In this document: positions 11,565-24,243 of the stretch, one piece after another
Layout: every line of letters starts with the position of its first letter
Position numbering within the stretch: position 1 is the stretch's first letter
Origin: Albifimbria verrucaria
Lineage: Eukaryota; Ascomycota; Sordariomycetes; Hypocreales; Stachybotryaceae
Reading direction: 5' to 3'
Assembly (NCBI GenBank): GCA_020081605.1
Contig: JAHREC010000009.1
Location: 5,456,001 to 5,520,000, forward strand
DNA length: 64,000 nt
Translations under genes and position numbers: made by a program
Notes under the pieces: generated by a model
What the model saw: only the letters and a program-made list of their open reading frames with translations
Told to the model about the DNA's origin: nothing
Databases searched by the model: none

Positions 11565-13821
11565 ATGAGCTCTCTTCCAGAGGAGTTCGATATTATCGTA
11601 TGTGGTGGTGGAAGTTGTGGATGCGTCGTGGCTGGCCGGTACGTCATTGAGACATATTCCGAAGCCTATGAGATTAATAACTTGCGTAGGTTAGCCAATC
11701 TCGATCATTCTCTGAAGGTCCTTCTCATTGAAGCTGGCGAGAACAACTTGAATAACCCCTGGGTCTTCCGACCAGGTATTTACCCTCGAAACATGAAACT
11801 GGACTCTAAGACGGCTTCGTTCTATGAGTCTAGACCGTCTCCATGGCTTGCTGGCCGAAAGGCTGTTGTCCCTTGTGCTCATATCCTCGGTGGGGGTCTT
11901 CCATCAATTTCCTGATGTACACTCGTGCGTCTGCATCAGATTATGACGACTTCAAGCAAACGGTTGGTCAACCAAAGACCTTTTGCCACTCATGAAAAAG
12001 CACGAAACGTACCAGCGTGCTTGCCACAACAAGGAAATCCATGGGGTAGATGGTCCCATCAAGGTATCCTTTGGAAACTACACATATCCTATCAAGGAAG
12101 ATTTCCTGCGTGCTACAGAGTCCCAAGGCATCCCCACAGTGGATGATTTGCAAGACCTTGTTACCGGGCATGGCGCCGAGCATTGGTTGAAGTGGATCAA
12201 TCGTGACACTGGCCGCCGTAGTGACAGCGCCCATGCATACATTCATTCCACTCGTGCGGTGCACGATAATTTGTACTTGGCTTGCAACACCAAAGTGGAC
12301 AAAGTTATCATTGAGAATGGACGTGCTGTCGCAGTTCAAACCGTGCCTACTAAACCACTCCATCCGTCACAGCTCAAACCTAGGATATTTAAGGCCCGAA
12401 AGCAGATTGTTGTCTCGGGTGGCACATTATCGTCACCTCTAATCCTCCAGCGCTCGGGTATTGGCGACCCAGATAAGCTCAAAGCTGCCGGTATCGAACC
12501 TCTAGTGGACCTTCCTGGCGTGGGACTCAACTTTCAAGACCACTATCTTACCTTCTCGGTGTACCGTGCCAAGCCAGATACTGAAAGTTTCGACGACTTC
12601 GTTCGCGGCGAACCAGAGGTTCAGAAACGTAAGTCCTAAATGATCAGCCGTATATACCCAAGCCCCAGAGCTGATAGAAATCACAGGGGTCTTTGATGAA
12701 TGGAACCTCAAGGGAACTGGTCCATTAGCGACCAACGGCATTGACGCCGGTGTCAAAATTCGGCCAACCGAGAAAGAACTAAAAGAGTTTGAGTTATGGC
12801 CGACACCTCATTTTACAGATGGATGGAATCTCTACTTTAAAAACAAACCAGACAAGCCTGTCATGCACTACAGTGTTATTGCTGGCTGGTTCGGTGATCA
12901 CATGCTGATGTAAGTTGATCCCACTGCAGCCAAGGTACAAGCTAACTATTCGATAGGCCTCCTGGGAAATTTTTCACCATGTTTCACTTCTTGGAGTACC
13001 CTTTCTCTCGAGGCTTTACGCACGTTAAAAGTGCTGACCCATACGAGGCGCCTGACTTTGACACGGGCTTTATGAATGATGAGCGGGATATGGTTCCCAT
13101 GGTGTGGGGTATATAAAGTCTCGCGAGACTGCTAGACGCATGGACGCATATGCTGGTGAGGTTCAGAACATGGTAGGTGTGTTTCGTCCTTCGTCCAGAC
13201 AAGTGGAACTAAACATAATTATCAGCATCCATTCTTTGATTATGACTCTCCCGCTCGTGCCAACGACATGGACCTCGCCACAACCAAGGCCTACGCCCTC
13301 CCTGGAAATCTTAGCGCCGGTATTACGCATGGGAGCTGGTCTTCTCATCTTCCGAAGCCTGACAAAATGCCCTCTGAGAATATCCTCAGCTCGAACAAGG
13401 TCACTCTGCGTGAGGACCTAGAGTATAGCGCAAGTGACCTTAAGGCTGTAGAGGAGTGGGTCAAGCGCCACGTCGAAAGTACCTGGCACAGCCTGGGGAC
13501 ATGTTCCATGGCGCCAAAGGAGGAAACAATATTGTCAAGCATGGTGTGCTTGATGAGCGTCTCAATGTCCATGGAGTTGAAGGCTTGAAGGTCGCCGATC
13601 TCAGTATTTGCCCTGACAATGTTGGCTGCAACACGTGAGTCCTCCTATCAACTATGATAACATTATCTAAGAAAGCTATTAGGTATTCAACCGCGCTTCT
13701 CATTGGTGAGAAGGCAGCTATGCTTGTCGCTGAAGATTTGGGCTATTCGGGTGAGGCCTTGGAAATGAAGGTTCCAACATATAACGCGCCTGGTGAAGTT
13801 GCGCTTCCATATCGTCTGTAG
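11565..13821 (+). CDS. methanol/alcohol oxidase, GMC oxidoreductase
   Basis: FAD-dependent oxidase of short-chain alcohols to aldehyde plus H2O2, close in sequence to yeast methanol oxidase (AOX/MOX), normally a peroxisomal octamer. Seen here: the FAD motif GGGSCGCVVAGR near the N-terminus, NNPWVFRPGIYPRNMKLDSK, the GMC signature LGGGSSINFLMYTRASASDY, the second signature GGTLSSPLILQRSGIGDP, and the active-site segment STWHSLGTCSM with the partner Asn in GCNTYSTALLIGEK. Five introns fit exactly: 11639-11689, 12629-12686, 12910-12956, 13173-13225 and 13635-13682. Four single bases are missing (GGGGG 11892-11896, AAA 11958-11960, GGGG 13106-13109, GG 13522-13523). Corrected length is about 660 residues, the family norm. 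The last three residues are YRL, an atypical PTS1, so peroxisomal import is uncertain. No other methanol-pathway gene is adjacent. Confidence 0.95.
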
Positions 13822-15594
13822 TTGTATCTCAATTTTGTTTCTGGTTATCAAGCACTCCTTAGGTTGCCAGCATTGGGCTGAGTCCTTGTCAGTGTTCATT
13901 TAGTAGTTTGCTAGGAGTAGTCACCACTCCATCCCTAGCAGTTGTCCAAGGCACAATAGCCTACTCTATACTTCAGCACTGCTAACTCGGCGAGATTATG
14001 GGCGATAAATAAGTAGGGGCGTTGCTCCTCGCTGCTAGGACTCTTCAAAGATTAATTTACTCACTACTGCACCCTAAGGTCTCTTCACTCCGCTTTAGGA
14101 AGCTCATCCCGCTGACAGCAGTTGACACCGGATGTTATGGAAATGAAAATGGATTCTAATGAGATTTTTATTCATATCTCAAATGTTTGTTTTGAGAATA
14201 TGTGGCTTTCAATTGGAAGCAGAACTAACTGCTTTAGCTCTTAAATCAGGCTTTTCTATCTCTCTCGTGGTTATGGTTTTGAGTCATGGGATAATCTTCG
14301 TTCGTGTTCACTTAGCTCTGTACAGTTTTGTTCCATGCGTGCTTATGAAAATATCTGACTAAATTTGCGGAAGGTATATTTTTCGACGTTTCTTTCCCAT
14401 ATTGGGTGTGCAAACTCACAAATTGATGCAGGAGTCCAAACTCAAGCGTACAATGCTAATGGATTCCTCACTACATCTGATCCCATGCGGGCTATACACA
14501 TTACACAGATACACAGAATATTACATGGTATCAGTGGGTAGATATAAGCAGAAGCAAGATCTAATGGGTATCATAATGTGAACAAGAATGACGTGAAAAA
14601 GTGGGAACACATAAAAATTCAAAACCCAAGCGTGAAAGGATCGTGAACCGAAAGTGATCCTTGTCAAAACCATCAAAATTGAATGTGGGGACATCTTAAT
14701 CAGTAATGATAGACATCAGTTATCAATATCAATAATAACACTAGTCGGAGAAACAATCACACTAGCTCCTGAATAATGTCTTTTGAGTATGGAAAAAATA
14801 TTCTGACCTGGCCTTCTATAAATCAACCAATTAGAACCAGAAAAACTCCAGATAACAACCTTAAAAATCTGCTAATGAGAGATCTTGTAGCATTTTTTCC
14901 CACTACATAGATAGCTCCATGATAATATCATGGTTTTGTAGTGATTTTTAGGTATTACCCTATGTACCGATACGATGAGGAAGATAATTTGGAGACAATA
15001 TCTGCCTTGAAGCTTCGCAGACTCAAAAGATGGTATGACGCAAATCGCTAAGTGAAGGAAGCGTCAGAACTAGCTGATGTGAGCATCTTGTGGTTAGGTC
15101 AACATTTTGTTCGGACCCATCTTCGTGGTTGAACCTCAGTAAGTCACAGTCTACTTAACTCAGCACCTTATCCTGGGCAGAGGCAGACGAAGAAAGTGGA
15201 AGATGTATCTCGGTTAGGGTTGCTGTTGTGTTCGCCCGAGCATGGTTCTATTTTGGTACCAGGAGACGTTAAATAGTCTGTACCCGTAGGCCAAGATGTG
15301 TGTGTGTGGCCCACATACGCATTGTCTACAGGTAGTATTAGCTTAGTGCGAGGGTCTAGACTTCCTGCCTAGACTAGCCTATTGTTTCAAATTGCGAATG
15401 CAAGCTCATCTGCATGCGATATGAGCTACTGATGGATGAACAACCCTGGACAAGCTAAAGTAGCGCGCATCCCTGTCTCAAATGTTCAAATTTCATCACA
15501 GGTACTTCATCCACTTCTTCTTTCTGCGATTCTGTTGGTGTTCATTCTATTGGAAGTCAATCATAATAACCCTTCCACTGCTTCTAAGTTTACC
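13822..15594. other. AT-rich intergenic region
   Basis: About 1.8 kb between the oxidase 3' end and the permease start. No gene, repeat or RNA signature is convincing. The stretch 14500-15000 is notably AT-rich. Confidence 0.5.
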
Positions 15595-17366
15595 ATGGCT
15601 GAGAACATAGCAGCGCCAGGTGCAGACCAGATATCGCGACAACACGACATGTCTGACGCACTGAAAGAGACTGCGATTAACCCCCTCTTGTTCCGCCCCA
15701 GGGTCCCGGTCCTGACGGAGAACAAGATGATTTCCACAATGAAGACCAAGATCGCCTTGACATGCAGCGATTAGGCAAGAAACAGCAGTTCAAACGTACA
15801 TTCTCGCTGTGGTCTTCTATTGGCTTCGTGGCCATCTATATGGCGACATGGGAATTTGTTTTAATCTCGCTGTCACCGGGCTTCACCAATGGTGGATACG
15901 CTGGCGTTTTTGGTGCTTCATTACCACCACGACAGCATATTCGGCAGTTGTAGCAAGTCTCGCCGAAATGGCTTCGATGGCCCCAACTTCGGGTGGGCAG
16001 TATCGTGAGTAACCCAATTGGTTTTTTCTCTTGTTCTTCTTTGTGTCCCTCGATCTGATGAGTCATAGATTGGGTCAGTGAATTCTCACCTCCTAGCAAA
16101 CAGAAGATCCTCTCCTATGCTTCGGGATGGATGACAACCCTGGGCTGGCTTGCGAGTTTCGCTGGCAGCTGCTATACTATCGCCTTTCAAGTCCAGGCCT
16201 GTATTAATGTAACGATGCCTGAATTCGAGTTTGAGGCATGGCAAATCACACTCATTATGTGGGCCATAATCCTCGTCACTATTGCTTTCAACACCTGGGG
16301 CACCGCCTTCTTCCCACAGTTGGAGACAGCAAGTCTAATTGGTCACGTCCTTGGATTTTTCGCCGTTATGATACCTCTATGGGTACTATGCGAGAAGAAT
16401 TCGGCGCGCGATGTGTTCTTACAGTTCACTGACGAGAGCGGATGGGATAATATGGGCTTCGCATACATTTCATCACAGATTTATGTTTTGTGGTGTTGCT
16501 TTGGCTCGGACAGCATAGTCCATTTATCCGAGGAAGTCAAAAACGCCTCCATCGTGGTGCCGCGGGCGATTTGGTGGTCGTACATAGGCAACGTCTTTTT
16601 GGCTTCATCATGCTCATCACCATGCTCTTTTGCATTGGGCCTCTTGGGCCGGCTATTGAGTCTGATTGGCCGTTTATCACACTTTTCGATCGCACCGACT
16701 CTATTGGCCTCAATTTATTCTTCAACATCATCTTGTGGATCTTGGTGTATTTGGGAAATATCACCACACTTGCAACCTGTGCACGTGAGACGTGGGCTTT
16801 TGCAAGAGATCGAGGTCTACCAGGCTCACGGTGGATCAGCTATATGTAAGTTGGGGTGCTGTTTTGGGTTTGGAGATACGCACTAACCACAACATTCTCT
16901 CAGGGACAAGAAGTGGCATATGCCATTTAATGCGGTTTACCTGGTATCTATTAGTGTTGCTATCCTGAGTCTTATCCAAATCGGCTCCGATACGGCCTTC
17001 AATATCCTAGTTTCACTGTCGACACTAGGAATTATGAGCACATACTTCCTTAGCATCGGATGCGTACTACTCAAACGTGTCCGAGGCGAACAACTACCAT
17101 TTGCCCAATGGAGCCTTGGTCGCTTCGGATTGGTGATCAACGCATTTGCTGTCTTCTATAGTTTGTTCATCATCGTTCTTTGCTGCTTTCCACTCACACT
17201 TCCTATTGATGCAGCATCTGCAAACTGGGCTCCTCTCATATGGATCGGGGTCATTACACTTGCTGCATTCGTGTATGCAGTACATGGTCGCAAAGCATAC
17301 ACCCCACCCGTCGACTTTGTGCAAAGCAACAAATCTGAGGGCTTTAACTTGCAACAGGCTTTGTGA
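15595..17366 (+). CDS. amino-acid/GABA/choline-type permease (APC superfamily)
   Basis: Plasma-membrane permease of the fungal amino acid/choline transporter family, likely 12 membrane segments and about 550 residues. The start MAENIAAPG precedes a hydrophilic N-terminus ending RLGKKQQFKR, which leads into TM1. The conserved ASLAEMASMAPTSGGQYHWVSE is formed exactly across intron 1 (16005-16068). SDSIVHLSEEVKNASIVVPRAI is the family signature between TM6 and TM7, and ARETWAFARDRGLPGS precedes intron 2 (16846-16903). Three single bases are missing, at CCCC 15696-15699, TTTTT 15907-15911 and TTTTT 16596-16600. Substrate cannot be decided from sequence; GABA, polyamines or choline are typical of this clade. 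The C-terminus is short and hydrophilic. It follows the alcohol oxidase in the same orientation, 1.8 kb away. Confidence 0.9.
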
Positions 17367-18797
17367 TATAGTGCCGCAGCAAGAAGTTAATAGACGGAGA
17401 TAACGTAGAAACTCGAGCATTGTTTACGCTAAGGTTGATGGTTGCCTTGATGGATTGGGTGGCATGTCTGAAACCTGCAGAGAAGCAGTGGTCATTATAA
17501 GGAATGCCCAAGATGAACGTAAATGATACCGCAAAGGATTTTATCGGGCATCAGCTATGTACTACTTTATGCAATGATGAATAAGAAAAGTTTTGGTAGG
17601 AATGGAACCTGTACGCTCCAATACGTTGTTTGTGAGGATAGATACTCTAAAAGTGAATTTGTTCACACAACGGGAGGGTCTGTCCTAGTTCCACTCCAGG
17701 CTCTATGTAGGTGACGACAACCATTTTACGTAACTGAGCAAGTTTGTAGGCTCATTCTCCTCGGCAAGTGATCAACTACATTGGTATGACTAAATGTACT
17801 CCAGATGCTTTTTCGAACTCTTCAGTTCCACATCATTTATATAACTTTGCGACTAGATAAGTCTAGGCAAACTGGGCTAGTCATTTCAAATAGCATATTA
17901 AAACTCTCATATGATCCCATGGTCTAGAGATATGGAGATTTCTGCGAGTTCGCGAGTAGCTCACAACCATTGTCGCCGTGATCGAGGGTAAACTGAGGAG
18001 AGGTTATGATATATCGTGGTTTGACAACGCGTAAGGGGTTGCTATTACTGTACTTTCACACATTGGAGATTAGTAAAAGCCCCTTCAACTAGGATAGGAG
18101 ATCAGGCAGCTCGATTCCTGCCTAACATTACGCGAAAATCAGTCACATCCCTCTGACGAAGTCTTCGATTGTTCCAACTCGCGGTTACATAAACCTTTGT
18201 TACCACTAACAATCCTTATAATTATCAGTAAAGGAATCAATATCTCATTGAACGAGGTTAATAGGTCTTCGGCGTCGATGAGCTAACAGACAATTTCCCA
18301 TGTAATGAGGGTTTTATCCATTTAGAATACTACCCACCCCGCGATCGTCCCCTGGGGAACTGGTTTTCGACTCTTTTCCTTTTGAGTCTCCACTTAGCAG
18401 CTACATATTACCACGAGGCCGAGGGAAGAAGTTGGGCCCAGGAGCTTGGCGGGGTCACATATCCATGACTTTGGACGTATCTCACAACTTCCACTTTCCT
18501 TTCGTCCGCAGCTTGTGTGTGGGGCCTCGTAAACGCTCAAACATTGACCGCGGATTGATGGAAAATCTATTGATATGTTGAATGAGTAGAGAAATGGGTA
18601 GATTTCAACGTCAATCAAATGATATCTTTTCCAAAATATACCGAGCAACAAACCAAGGTGGTGTCAGACACTCTTGGTGATTGTCCGACCTCAATATGTA
18701 GCACAAGCTACATAAGTCAGTAAAATCGTGGCCCGCGTATTATAAGGTTCTTTTCATTAACGAACTCCCTATATCCCTCTTTACATTTTAAATCAGC
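17367..18797. promoter_or_regulatory. intergenic, promoter of the GH28 gene
   Basis: No gene seen. A TATTATAA element at 18738-18745 lies about 55 bp upstream of the GH28 start codon and is the probable TATA box. Confidence 0.5.
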
Positions 18798-20357
18798 ATG
18801 AATCTTGAGTTTTTCATTCGGGCTGTGTTACTGCTGCCTCTAGTAACTGCTAGTCATTTGCCACAAGAATTGAGCGAGATCACTCCAGTTCATGGCCTAA
18901 ATAAGAACTTCAAATACCATCAAACCTGTGTAATTCCAGCAACTAACAACGGCTCCGATGACACCCCAGAAATCGTCAATGCTTTCGAGAAATGCAAAAA
19001 GGATTCACATATTCTTTTCCAAAATACTAACTACAATATACAGAAGGTCATGAGACTAACTGGGTTAGAGAATGTCAAAATCGAAATTAGGGGACCCTCT
19101 TGGTATGCTAAACAATTATTTCATCCATGTTCACGCCTAACATCAGGGCCTTTTTCTAGTGGAGCAAGGACATCCAGTACTGGCTTAACAACTCGCTACC
19201 TATTGGCCCAGGCAGAGACCAAAACAGCTACCCTCCTGAGTCATATCAGAACCAAACGACCGCCCTCATCCTAGGCGGTAAGAAGCTATACGTGGAGGGC
19301 TATGGCCATGGTACATTCAACGGCAACGGCCAAGCCTGGTACGACTTTGTGAAAGGCGAATCAAATTATCCAAGTACAATGCACACCAGCCAAAGATATT
19401 TCGTTATGGAATGCTGAGTAACTAAATTTATAGGGCGACCACATGCCATTGTGATTACTGCCGAGGACTCGTATTTCCACGGCCTTCGCTTTATCCAGCC
19501 TCAGATGTGGTAAGATGGTGTTTTCCTGGTCTTAAACATACAAGTTGCTTACGCCGGGTAGGACAGTCACGATTGTGGGTTCAAGAAGAGTACTGTTGGA
19601 AGATTTCTACGTGAACGCGACTAGCAGCAACAGGAACCCAGCGCGTAATACGGATGGTGCGAATACGATGTTCTCCGACCAGATCACTTTTCGCAGATGG
19701 TCAGTCACCAATGGTGACGACTGCATTGCCACAAAAGCAAACTCTACGAACATCCTTATTGAAGACAGTGTTTTTCATAATGGTCAAGGAGTAGCCATTG
19801 GTAGCATTGGGCAATATTTTGGACGTTTCGAAACCATAGAAAACGTCACAGCACGCAATATTATCGCCTATGGTTCCCGTTACGCCGGCCGCATCAAAAC
19901 GTGGTCTGGTGAGCAAGTCCAGTGGCCACCCAACGGCGGAGGTGGCGGTATAGGTTGTTAGTACCCTTAAAACCTCTAGCCTGAGAACTTGCTCTCATAT
20001 GGCACGGTTGCTGACTTGATTCTTCAATTAGATGTCAAAAACATTACATGGGAAAATATCACTGTCTATGATGGTGAACAATCCCCATTCGTAATCAACC
20101 AGTGTTACAATATTGGAAGTTCAGTTAATTGCAGCACTTCTCTTTTCGAGATTTCGGATATCAGGTACTCAAATGTGCAAGGAACTGTAAACACTAGTTA
20201 TGTTGGAAAGTTTCAATGTAGCAGGTCTGCCGGAGGTTGTGATGGTGTCAAGATGGATGCTGTTGATTTAATTAATATTTCAACCAACCCACCTGAACCG
20301 GCGAAGAGGATTTCTTGCAGCAATGTAAATAGCCCAGTTGGTTTTAAATGTGGTTAG
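18798..20357 (+). CDS. secreted GH28 pectinase (exo-polygalacturonase-like)
   Basis: Extracellular glycoside hydrolase acting on polygalacturonan or related pectin. A signal peptide (hydrophobic RAVLLLPLVTAS) precedes the mature protein. The parallel beta-helix carries the GH28 catalytic motifs NTDGANT and GDDCIA (the three catalytic aspartates), then NGQGVAIGSIGQY at the usual GHG site, and GRIKTW (the R-x-K substrate motif). Four introns fit: 19103-19159, 19374-19433, 19510-19561 and 19957-20031. The last joins PPNGGGGGIG to YVKNITWEN as in exo-type GH28 enzymes. One base is missing at GGGG 19090-19093. Several N-glycosylation sites (NIT, NVT, NST) suit a secreted enzyme. The usual His of the GHG motif is Gln here. 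Corrected length is about 430 residues. Exo activity is inferred from the similarity pattern only. Confidence 0.9.
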
Positions 20358-21915
20358 TTACGGACTTGGTATGGTGTCAAAGGCGGGGAGAGGCATGACT
20401 TGTTCATAATACTTCAAAGACGCATTCTCACCTTCAAAGGATCTCAGCTTTCTCGATAAGACAATATTCCTACTGCGCAGCAGCAGTCTCTGTCGAAATA
20501 CACATCCACCTTCTGTTGGTTAATTGGAAGAGGATACAGAGATACTAGAAACATGCTTTCCAGAGGACGTGCGTTACAAAAAGGGATCATCACAATCAAT
20601 CAGTCTAATATGATAACCTGTCTTGACTAATGAATGGTGCCACCATTGGATTGTGGCGAGCAGGCCTCTTTTTGGGAAAGTCGTTGTTTGCATGCCACTA
20701 GTCAGAGACAAGGGTTGCATGCAGTGCATCCCTTTGACCCGAACCAACTTCCCTCGCTTCTCGGTATAACGATAGGCGATGCCGCGGAATGGGAATAAAC
20801 AATCTAGTTCTTTACCAACAATACGTGGGCTCACATGAGCTAATTATCTTGATTGTGACCGCCTGGACAACTCACAAGGGCACCTACTGGGACACACAAG
20901 TCCCAGACTCCAGACAGACATTGGTATTTCTTTAATTGAATCTGTGGGTTTCAATTGTGAGTGAAAGCCGTCGTGCTTCCCGGCTTTAAAATTCTATTTC
21001 AACAAGATGAAGCTCAAGGCGTCACGATACTTCGGTGATGGCGGCCTGTCACGCCTTTCCACCAGAAAGAAATTACAGCTCCTAGTAAACTGATACTAGG
21101 CGATATATTAATATATTATAGGAAATTAGACTTATAAAAAATGAAGATAGCTTCTCCTCAATAAATATATCAAGTATATAGTAATTCTACTCTATGGGAC
21201 CCCTATCTTAAGCGCGGCGCCACAAGCATAGCAGCTATTCATATCGCTATTAGCCTTCCGATTCAACACTTATCATGCGAATATCCATCAACTGTGCTGG
21301 CGATGTCACAGTATCTATATGATATGGCGTGTTCAGAAAGAAAACACTTTGATACATTTTCCTATCTGCAGGATCCATCAGGCCTGCAGATATGTCTATT
21401 CAACCGTGATTGATCTTTCAAACTAAGTGCCGTGGACGGTTCATACCTCTTTTCCAAGTAAACTTCCCATGCTGTGGCACATGAATGTCAAGGGAAGGTG
21501 TGAAGGAAAACTGCCTTGAGACACCATTATCGCATCCAGTAAGGCCTTAGTAACCTTTGAACACCAGGCATTCCACCTGAATAAAGAGCATCTGTATCGT
21601 AGCCAAAGGAGAGTGCTCTTCCATTAGTAGTATCGCGAGGCAACAGATCGCTCAACCACAAAGAACAGGTGGGAACTTCCCCATGTTGGATGCATGTCCA
21701 TTGAAACCATGGATTGCAACTACGTCAATGGCTTCAGAATACGTATTGTTTGGGGACGCTGTCGATGGACTCAACATAAAAAGCCCAAAACATAGCGAGG
21801 CTGTGGGAAGTTCTGGTCATGCAAATCCGAACGCACGATTGGTCTGGTTTGTGCTGGAACTTGCAGTAGCTCCATTGGGTTTGGTATTGGGCTAATTCAT
21901 GGGTCAACTCTTTAG
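20358..21915. other. intergenic; possible 5' exon of the ankyrin gene
   Basis: The far end may contain a first exon of the ankyrin-ZZ gene (a frame with MLDACPLKPW starts at 21683), but the join is not resolved. An AT-rich palindromic patch lies at 21105-21180. Confidence 0.4.
21105..21180. repeat. AT-rich patch with short palindromes
   Basis: Contains TATATTAATATATTATA and further TA-rich runs, unlike the flanks. It may be a degraded repeat remnant. There are no terminal repeats. Confidence 0.3.
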
Positions 21916-23335
21916 CCCCTCGGAATGGCCTGCAGATCGATGAGCAAAGAGGCTATTGAGCTTCTCATCGAGGCGCAAGCTGACGTCAACTTGGATTCCG
22001 GTGGCACCGCAACTTTGCCCATTATTCAAGCATGTTCACGATCGCGAGTGAATGATAGCTTAGAAAAGGAGAATATCATTAGATTCCTGATTGAAGAGAA
22101 CGGGGCCAGTGTAGTGGGAACTCGACCTGAGAATGTTCTCTTCTCTTACCCAATTCATTATGCGAGCATGAGCTGCTCAACTCAAGTCATGGAACTGTTT
22201 ATCAAGCACGGGGCGTTGGCTCAGCTGTCCGAACCTGATAGCCTGAACCGCCAGCCGGTCCATTTAGCGTCTTACAACTCTTTGGATGTTCTTCGGATGC
22301 TTGAAGTGCCAAGAGAAGATTTTTCAGCTCGTGATGTCTTTGGTCGACTTCCTTCCATTATGCAGTCTTGAGTGGTCACTTCGATCTAGTTACGCACGTC
22401 TTTGAGAAAAGCAAAGCTGCTTACCCAAATTTTACTATCGACTCCCCATACTCTGACGGTTGGACAGCTCTGCATTGGGCAGCACGTGCTACGGGTATTT
22501 TAGGATGGGAAAACAACCCCAGAAATCTCAATTCGACCCAAATAATTCAATATCTGTTAGACGAGGGGCTGATGTCTGTGCCTTAGCACATGTCCGTCCC
22601 TACGGAGACTCGACCTTGACCCAGACTGATTGGTTGGCGAGTGATATTGCATCATATCACGGGGCTACAGACCTTGTGAGCATGCTGGAGGAAGAAGAGA
22701 GTCGTCATAGTCAAGACTCAAAATTAGCCAACAGGTCCCGCAGAAAGGTTGGAGAGAAGGACGATGTGTTTTTTGCGATGCATGCGCCCTGGTAAGAAAA
22801 ATATCTTCTTTGTCGACTAAACAGAATCGTTATATCAGTCCTTCTAAAGGCGTCAGAATCATTCACTTACCTATTCTTTTCTGTCATTATAGAGTATACA
22901 CGAAATCCATCTCGCCTGTGACACGTGCTACAGATTCGCCCTTTGCTTCAAATGCTCGGGATGGAATTCGGTGTTATTGACTCATGATGAGACACATGTA
23001 GTGACATGGCACGGAAAGGAAACCACTATAGAGGAAGAAGTGCTCGCGAATGACACGATAAATCATGAAGTTGAAAAGGTTTGTCATGACCCGCGAACTT
23101 CCCTGACGTGGTCATTCTTTCGACAATTGCTAACATATGGTGGCCAGCAGAAAGATACTACTTCTAAAGCGATTATCCAGAAAAGGATAGAACCCAGTGA
23201 GGACAGCCACGTCACGGAAGACAGCAAACGGAAAGATCAGGAGGCGATGAAACTGAAGAACAACTGGAAGACGACGACGATGACAGCATGGACCAAGTTA
23301 TTATCTTGGAAGATAGTGATGACGAGATAGGTTAA
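21916..23335 (+). CDS. ankyrin-repeat protein with C-terminal ZZ zinc finger and acidic SIM-like tail
   Basis: Predicted protein-interaction scaffold. About six ankyrin repeats are visible: AIELLIEAQADVN, PIHYASMSCSTQVMELFIKH, QPVHLASYN, LPFHYAVLSGHFDLV, GWTALHWAARAT and IIQYLLDEGADVCALA. A ZZ finger follows, split by intron 22792-22892: FFCDACAL joins SIHEIHLACDTC, then YRFALCFKC, and HDETH supplies the closing HX3H. The ligands are CX2C, CX2CX5CX2C and HX3H, a complete ZZ set. The tail is strongly acidic and includes VIILEDSDDE, a textbook SUMO-interacting motif pattern. Single bases are missing near TT 22353, GGGG 22565-22568, TTTTTT 22769-22774 and GG 23243-23244; the last decides whether the acidic tail is read. 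The 5' end is uncertain: the exon seems to start after CTCTTTAG at 21915. Cellular role unknown. Confidence 0.78.
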
Positions 23336-24243
23336 TGAATGATATGATACGGATCATATAAGACATCTTAAAGATAGACTAGATCGTATCTATTAGGGTA
23401 ATAGGACTCGCTCCATTCGCATGGTCTACCATGGGAATGGAATCAATAGTTACTTCCGATTATTGAATCATGACTTGGGGAGTACACATTCATGGTAACA
23501 TGACATGAAATTGAGCAACAAATCCTCCATGATGGAAAAGCATAATAAAGAATTATAAGAGTCATGCAATCGAACTTGCACATTAACAGGTACTGCTGGT
23601 ATGAGTAAGGTTACTTCATTGGCGATGCTTTGAAAGTTACCATTAATGAATTATATCTTAGACAAATTATATTTGGAAGGTTTTGAGTCTTGCTTCAGAT
23701 GCAATCAATCACAGTCGCAATAGGTCTTCAAGGGAACGAATAACAAGCGGGAGTGGTTAGGAAGTTGGCATGGAGTGGCCCACGATAGCAACCAATCTTA
23801 TACAGTAGAGTGAAGCTAAATAAGTTGATAGCCTCGTATATATACCGTCGTTATAAATCTTCTAATATTTAACATCCAGAGATGACTCCAGAGTCCGAGT
23901 CCAGCAAAGGACGGACTTCGTGAATCCTGCTCAAGAGTATCGCTGTCAGTCATTCAAGGCTCACTTTCAAAACTACATCACCATAAAAGTGAGGGTAAAC
24001 TACTGTCTTCTATGCTGAGAGTTCTGAACCATTGTTGAGCCTAGGTGAAATTGACTGGTGTTGTATCCCAACAGAACGAGACGATTTTATGTAGACTTGC
24101 TGATTTGGAATAGAGGGTAGTATTTAGTCTCTCATATCAACGAAAGACAAGTTAAGTAGAAGTCATATGTGTATTGGAGAAATCCGACAATCTCTCTTTG
24201 ATTTACATACACCACGTCTTCTTTAGAGATGATGATAACTTGT
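23336..24243. other. intergenic, convergent 3' region
   Basis: Nothing coding is recognised between the convergent ankyrin-ZZ and 2EXR genes. Confidence 0.5.
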
